NCBI RefSeq assembly: GCF_001613405.1
Contig: NZ_BDCH01000037.1
Coordinates: 32,459 to 96,458, forward strand
Direction of reading: 5' to 3'
DNA length: 64,000 nt
Source: Nocardia crassostreae
GTDB taxonomy: Bacteria > Actinomycetota > Actinomycetes > Mycobacteriales > Mycobacteriaceae
The notes beneath the pieces are model-generated. The model was given only the letters and a program-made list of their open reading frames with translations. It searched no databases and was not told the origin of the DNA. Both the position numbers and the translations under genes were made by a program. The first letter of the stretch is position 1, and each line of letters opens with the position of its first letter. Shown here piece after piece: positions 59,552 through 64,000 of this stretch.

Positions 59552-61632
59552 ATGGCTGCCCACACGGTTTCCAGTGTGTACATCGCGTCCCCCGAGGGTG
59601 ACACCGGCAAGTCGATGGTGGCGCTCGGCGTCCTGCAGGCACTGGCCGCCACCACACCGCGCGTGGGCGTGTTCCGGCCCATCACGCGCTCGGCCACCGG
59701 CCGCGACTACATTCTCGAGCTGCTGCTCGAGCACTCCACCGCCGATGTGGACTACGACGACGCCGTCGGCGTCACCTACGACCAGGTGCACGCCGATCCC
59801 GATGCCGCCATCAGCGAGATCGTCATGCGCTATCACGCCATGGCCAAACAGTGCGATGCCGTGCTCATTGTCGGCAGCGACTACACCGATGTGGCCAGCC
59901 CGTCGGAACTGCGCTACAACGCCCGCATCGCGGTGAACCTGGGCGCGCCGGTGCTGCTGGTGGTCAAGGGCGCGGACCGCAGGCCCGAGGAGCTCATCCA
60001 GCTGGTCGAGCTGTGCCGCGGCGAGCTGGTCGGCGAGCACGCCAAATTGGTGGCGGTGATCGCCAACCGCTGCGCTCCGGAGCAGATCGAGGCCGATTCG
60101 GCGGCGCTGGCCCAGGCCGCGCTGGTGCCGTCCTGGACGCTGCCCGAGGTGCCGCTGCTCACCGCGCCCACCATGGCGGAGCTGTGCGAGGCCATCGACG
60201 GCGAAATCTACAGCGGCGATACCGAACTCATGCAGCGTGAGGCGCTCGACGTGATCATCGGCGGTATGACCATCGAGCACATTCTGGAGCGGCTCACCGA
60301 CAGCGTGGCGGTCATCGCACCCGGCGATCGCTCCGACGTGCTGCTGGCGCTGGTGAACGCCCATGAGGCGGAAGGCTTTCCGTCGCTGTCCGGAATCATT
60401 ATGAACGGCGGTATGCGGCCCGCGCCGTCCATCGCGCGCCTCATCGAAGGGCTCAAGCCCAAGCTGCCCATCCTGGCCACCGAGCTGGGCACCTTCGAGA
60501 CCGCCAAGGCCGCCGCCAACACCCGCGGCCGGGTATCGCTGTCCAGCATTCGCAAGGTGGACACCGCGCTGGCGCTCATGGAACAGCGGGTGGACGCGCG
60601 AGAGCTGTTGCAGCAGATCGAGGTTCCCATTCCGAGCGTGGTGACCCCGCAGATGTTCGAATACCAGCTCATCGAGCGGGCGCGCGGGGATCGCAAGCGC
60701 ATCGTGCTGCCCGAGGGCGATGACGACCGCATTCTGCGCGCCGCCGGTCGGGTGTTGCAGCGCAAGATCGCCGACCTCACGATTCTGGGCGAGGAGGCCG
60801 CCGTGCGCGGCCGCGCCGCCGAACTCGGGGTGGATATCGAGGCCGCCGAGGTGCTCGATCCCAAGACCTGCCCGCTGCGCGACGAATTCGCCGAGGAGTA
60901 CGCGCGGCTGCGCGCGCACAAGGGCATGACGGTGGACCGCGCCCGCGAATTCATGAGCGATATCTCGTATTTCGGCACCATGATGGTGCACATGGGGGTC
61001 GCCGACGGCATGGTCTCGGGCGCCGCGCACACCACCGCGCACACCATCCGCCCGTCCTTCGAGATCATCAAGACCACGCCGGGCGTGTCCACGGTGTCGA
61101 GCGTGTTCCTCATGTGCCTGGCCGATCGGGTGCTGGTGTACGGCGACTGCGTCGTGGTGCCCGATCCCAGCTCGGATCAGCTGGCCGATATCGCCATCTC
61201 CTCGGCGAATACCGCCACCCAGTTCGGCATTTCGCCGCGCGTGGCCATGCTGTCGTACTCGACCGGCGAATCCGGATCCGGCGCGGATGTGGACAAGGTG
61301 CGCGCCGCCACCAAGCTCGTGCACGAGCGTTCGCCGGAGCTGTTGGTGGAGGGCCCGATTCAGTACGACGCCGCCATCGAGCCCGCGGTGGCGCGCACCA
61401 AACTGCCGGATTCGGAGGTGGCCGGGCAGGCCACGGTATTCATCTTCCCGGACCTCAATACCGGCAACAACACCTACAAGGCCATGCAGCGCAGCGCCGG
61501 TGCGGTCGCCATCGGCCCGGTGCTGCAGGGTCTGCGCAAGCCGGTCAACGACCTGTCGCGCGGTGCGCTGGTCGCCGACATCGTGAATACCGTGGCGATC
61601 ACCGCCATTCAGGCCCAGCAGGAGGCAGCGCA

Positions 61633-61636
<4 letters not shown>
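59552..61636 (+). CDS. pta: Phosphate acetyltransferase (long form with N-terminal P-loop-like domain)
   Basis: 694 residues. Domains in order: a BioD-like P-loop domain (about 1-215; SPEGDTGKS near residue 9), a DRTGG regulatory domain (about 220-330) and the C-terminal Pta catalytic domain (about 365-690; ARTKLPDSEVAGQATVFIFP blocks). It interconverts acetyl-CoA and acetyl phosphate. TAGGCT lies 8 nt before the ATG, so the transcript is probably leaderless. It overlaps ackA by 4 nt. Matches Rv0408 in length and order. Confidence 0.97.
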
Positions 61637-62829
<1,193 letters not shown>

Positions 62830-62895
62830 CCGGGCGCTGACCCGGGCGTATCCGCCTTCATGAATTCATCACGATCGCTTTGGCAGAGTGGTTCC

Positions 62896-62927
62896 CGGAT
62901 CCGGTTCCTCCGGTCCACCGGAATCCG
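62896..62927. terminator. Candidate hairpin between ackA and pknG
   Basis: CGGATCCGGT (62896-62905) pairs with ACCGGAATCCG (62917-62927) with one bulged A. A shorter CCGGG-N6-CCCGG stem lies at 62830-62845, directly after the ackA stop. The rest of the 62830-63113 gap shows no gene I can support. Confidence 0.45.
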
Positions 62928-63113
62928 TGTCGCGAGACGCACCTGCGGTCGGGGTTGAACTCTCCCTCGCCGACCCCTTCCGGTCTGCGGCTGCCCCCGC
63001 AGGCCGCCGCAGTCGTGATACAGGGATCCTCCGGATGCCGGGCCCGATCCGGTCCCGCCGCCATCGCTCTGGCGGACCGGATCGGGGCTGTGCAGCAGCC
63101 GATATGCGACGGT

Positions 63114-64000
63114 TCAGAACCAGGATTTGGCGCGTACCGCATTGGCGAGATCGACCAGCGCGTAGCGGTGCGTCCGCCCCGGTGCGGAGCGGGCCAGTCC
63201 GCGCAGCCCGGTTTCGATGCCGCGCCGCAGATCGCGTTCGGTGAACGGAGCGCGGAAGATCCTGATATCGGCGGACTTCGGGGTGTTCCCCGCCTGCAAC
63301 CAGCCCAGCGCGGTGCCCAGCACCAGCACCCGCAACTGCGCCGTGCGGCTCTCCCCGGGCGGCAGCGCCTGCACTCGGGCGGCGGCCACGTGCAGGGTCG
63401 ATTCGTCGAGTTCGTGCGCCGGTGCGCTGGTGAGCAGCATGAGCACCGCGGTCATCCGCGCCTCCGCGTAATGCCTGGAGGCGGGCGGCACCTCGTCCAG
63501 CGCGTGCACGGCGGCGGCGATCCGCCCGTCCGCGGCCAGTTGCCGGGCCAGCCCGAAGGCCGCGCTCACCACACCGCGATCGGTGCGCCAGACGGTGGCG
63601 TAGTAGTTCTCGGCATAAGCGCGCCACTGCTCCGGATCATCGGATTCCCATTGCTGGAGAACGAGTTCCGCGGTCGCCGCCAGCGCCAGCTTGGGCGCGA
63701 TCTCGCCCGGCAGGGCTTGCAGCACGGAGTCGAAGCGTTCGAAGGCGCGTTCGTAATCCTGTTCCAGCAGTTCGGTCATGCCCAGGTACCAGTCGATGCG
63801 CCAGTCCGGGGTGAGCGTCGGTTCCTCGAGCCGTCGTTGCAGTAGCAGCCGCGCGGCGGCGGGCTCCTCCAGATCGAGGTGGGCGCGGGTCTCCGCGAGG
63901 GTGACCTCGAGCTCGAAAGTGTCGGGCGCACCGCCGGGTTCGGCCGCGGCGCGCTGGCGCGCGTGGCGCAGTTCGTCGAGGGCGTGCTCGGGTTCCGGAT
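63114..64000 (-). CDS. pknG: PknG serine/threonine kinase, C-terminal TPR part (N-terminus beyond window)
   Basis: About 295 residues of the C-terminus are visible and enter from the right edge; the kinase and rubredoxin domains lie outside. Helical TPR repeats include DWRIDWYLGMTELLEQDYERAFERFD-type (key residues Y84-region and G), ALPGEIAPKLALAATAELV, YYATVWRTDRGVVSAAFGLAR and the typical end RYALVDLANAVRAKSWF. PknG phosphorylates the OdhI/GarA-type FHA regulator of 2-oxoglutarate metabolism. Neighbour ackA-pta-fgd1 supports it. No frameshift is visible in this part. Confidence 0.92.
   Translation of the reverse strand, partial: PEPEHALDELRHARQRAAAEPGGAPDTFELEVTLAETRAHLDLEEPAAARLLLQRRLEEPTLTPDWRIDWYLGMTELLEQDYERAFERFDSVLQALPGEIAPKLALAATAELVLQQWESDDPEQWRAYAENYYATVWRTDRGVVSAAFGLARQLAADGRIAAAVHALDEVPPASRHYAEARMTAVLMLLTSAPAHELDESTLHVAAARVQALPPGESRTAQLRVLVLGTALGWLQAGNTPKSADIRIFRAPFTERDLRRGIETGLRGLARSAPGRTHRYALVDLANAVRAKSWF

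Noticed and set aside
58538..61324. A 928-codon minus-strand frame
   Set aside because: It runs opposite pta and in another frame of the ABC gene, both of which are recognisable; amino acid composition is typical of antisense GC-rich frames.

Overview
The window is a high-GC actinobacterial chromosome segment, most probably from Nocardia or a close relative. The gene content is mycolate-actinomycete: an F420-dependent glucose-6-phosphate dehydrogenase, a PknG C-terminus, a type II flavohemoglobin, an EmbR-like regulator, and a tandem pair of MspA-type porins resembling the NfpA/NfpB pair of Nocardia farcinica. Gene order also recalls the M. tuberculosis Rv0357c-Rv0411c interval (purA, Rv0358, M50 protease, DUF3151, Rv0361, fba, DedA, GH76, SpoU, pyrE, clpB, flavohemoglobin, rhodanese-metZ, fgd1-pta-ackA-pknG), but rearranged and interleaved with lineage-specific genes. 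Synteny statements come from memory and were not searched.

Layout. 1-2.1 kb: partial flavohemoglobin and a quinone oxidoreductase on the minus strand. 2.1-10.2 kb: clpB behind an HspR/SigH-like control region, two membrane proteins, an SDR, pyrE, a KAS III and a YhhN protein. 10.2-15.9 kb (minus): NCS1 permease with an APH-fold kinase, a Uma2 nuclease-fold protein and a two-component system. 16-21.3 kb: two tandem DUF4190 proteins, SpoU methyltransferase, GH76, two DedA proteins and fba. 21.3-26.4 kb: a broken EmbR-like gene, a secreted DUF4185 protein, then a small Scr1/DUF397 island flanked by imperfect 31-bp repeats. 26.4-31.9 kb: TetR with divergent SnoaL, double-hotdog dehydratase, purA, an Rv0358-like protein and an M50 protease. 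32-40 kb: FUSC, DUF3151, a long disordered membrane protein, a MocR regulator, an Ogt-type protein and secreted proteins. 40-49.5 kb: LuxR/LAL (frameshifted), an XRE regulator, YceI (frameshifted), mcr, two porins, a second two-component system and DUF456. 49.4-55.6 kb: amidohydrolase, fprA with an iron-box-like site, a SAM-IV-type riboswitch with rhodanese-metZ, and a PfpI-MarR operon behind three palindromes. 55.6-64 kb: NagD-like HAD, fgd1, a BacA-like ABC exporter, pta-ackA and the 3' part of pknG.

Three things stand out. First, intergenic regions carry sharp regulatory sequence: HAIR plus SigH, an IdeR-type box, SAM-IV, MarR, TetR and MocR palindromes, a four-copy symmetric decamer array, and many hairpin terminators without U tracts. 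Second, seven genes carry nine single-nucleotide lesions (four frameshifts of the 1-nt type in three genes plus one in an Scr1 gene counted twice, three nonsense codons, one lost stop) in otherwise well-conserved sequence, which points either to residual assembly error or to real recent decay. Third, several genes begin 6-8 nt after a TAnnnT hexamer, the layout expected of leaderless mRNAs.
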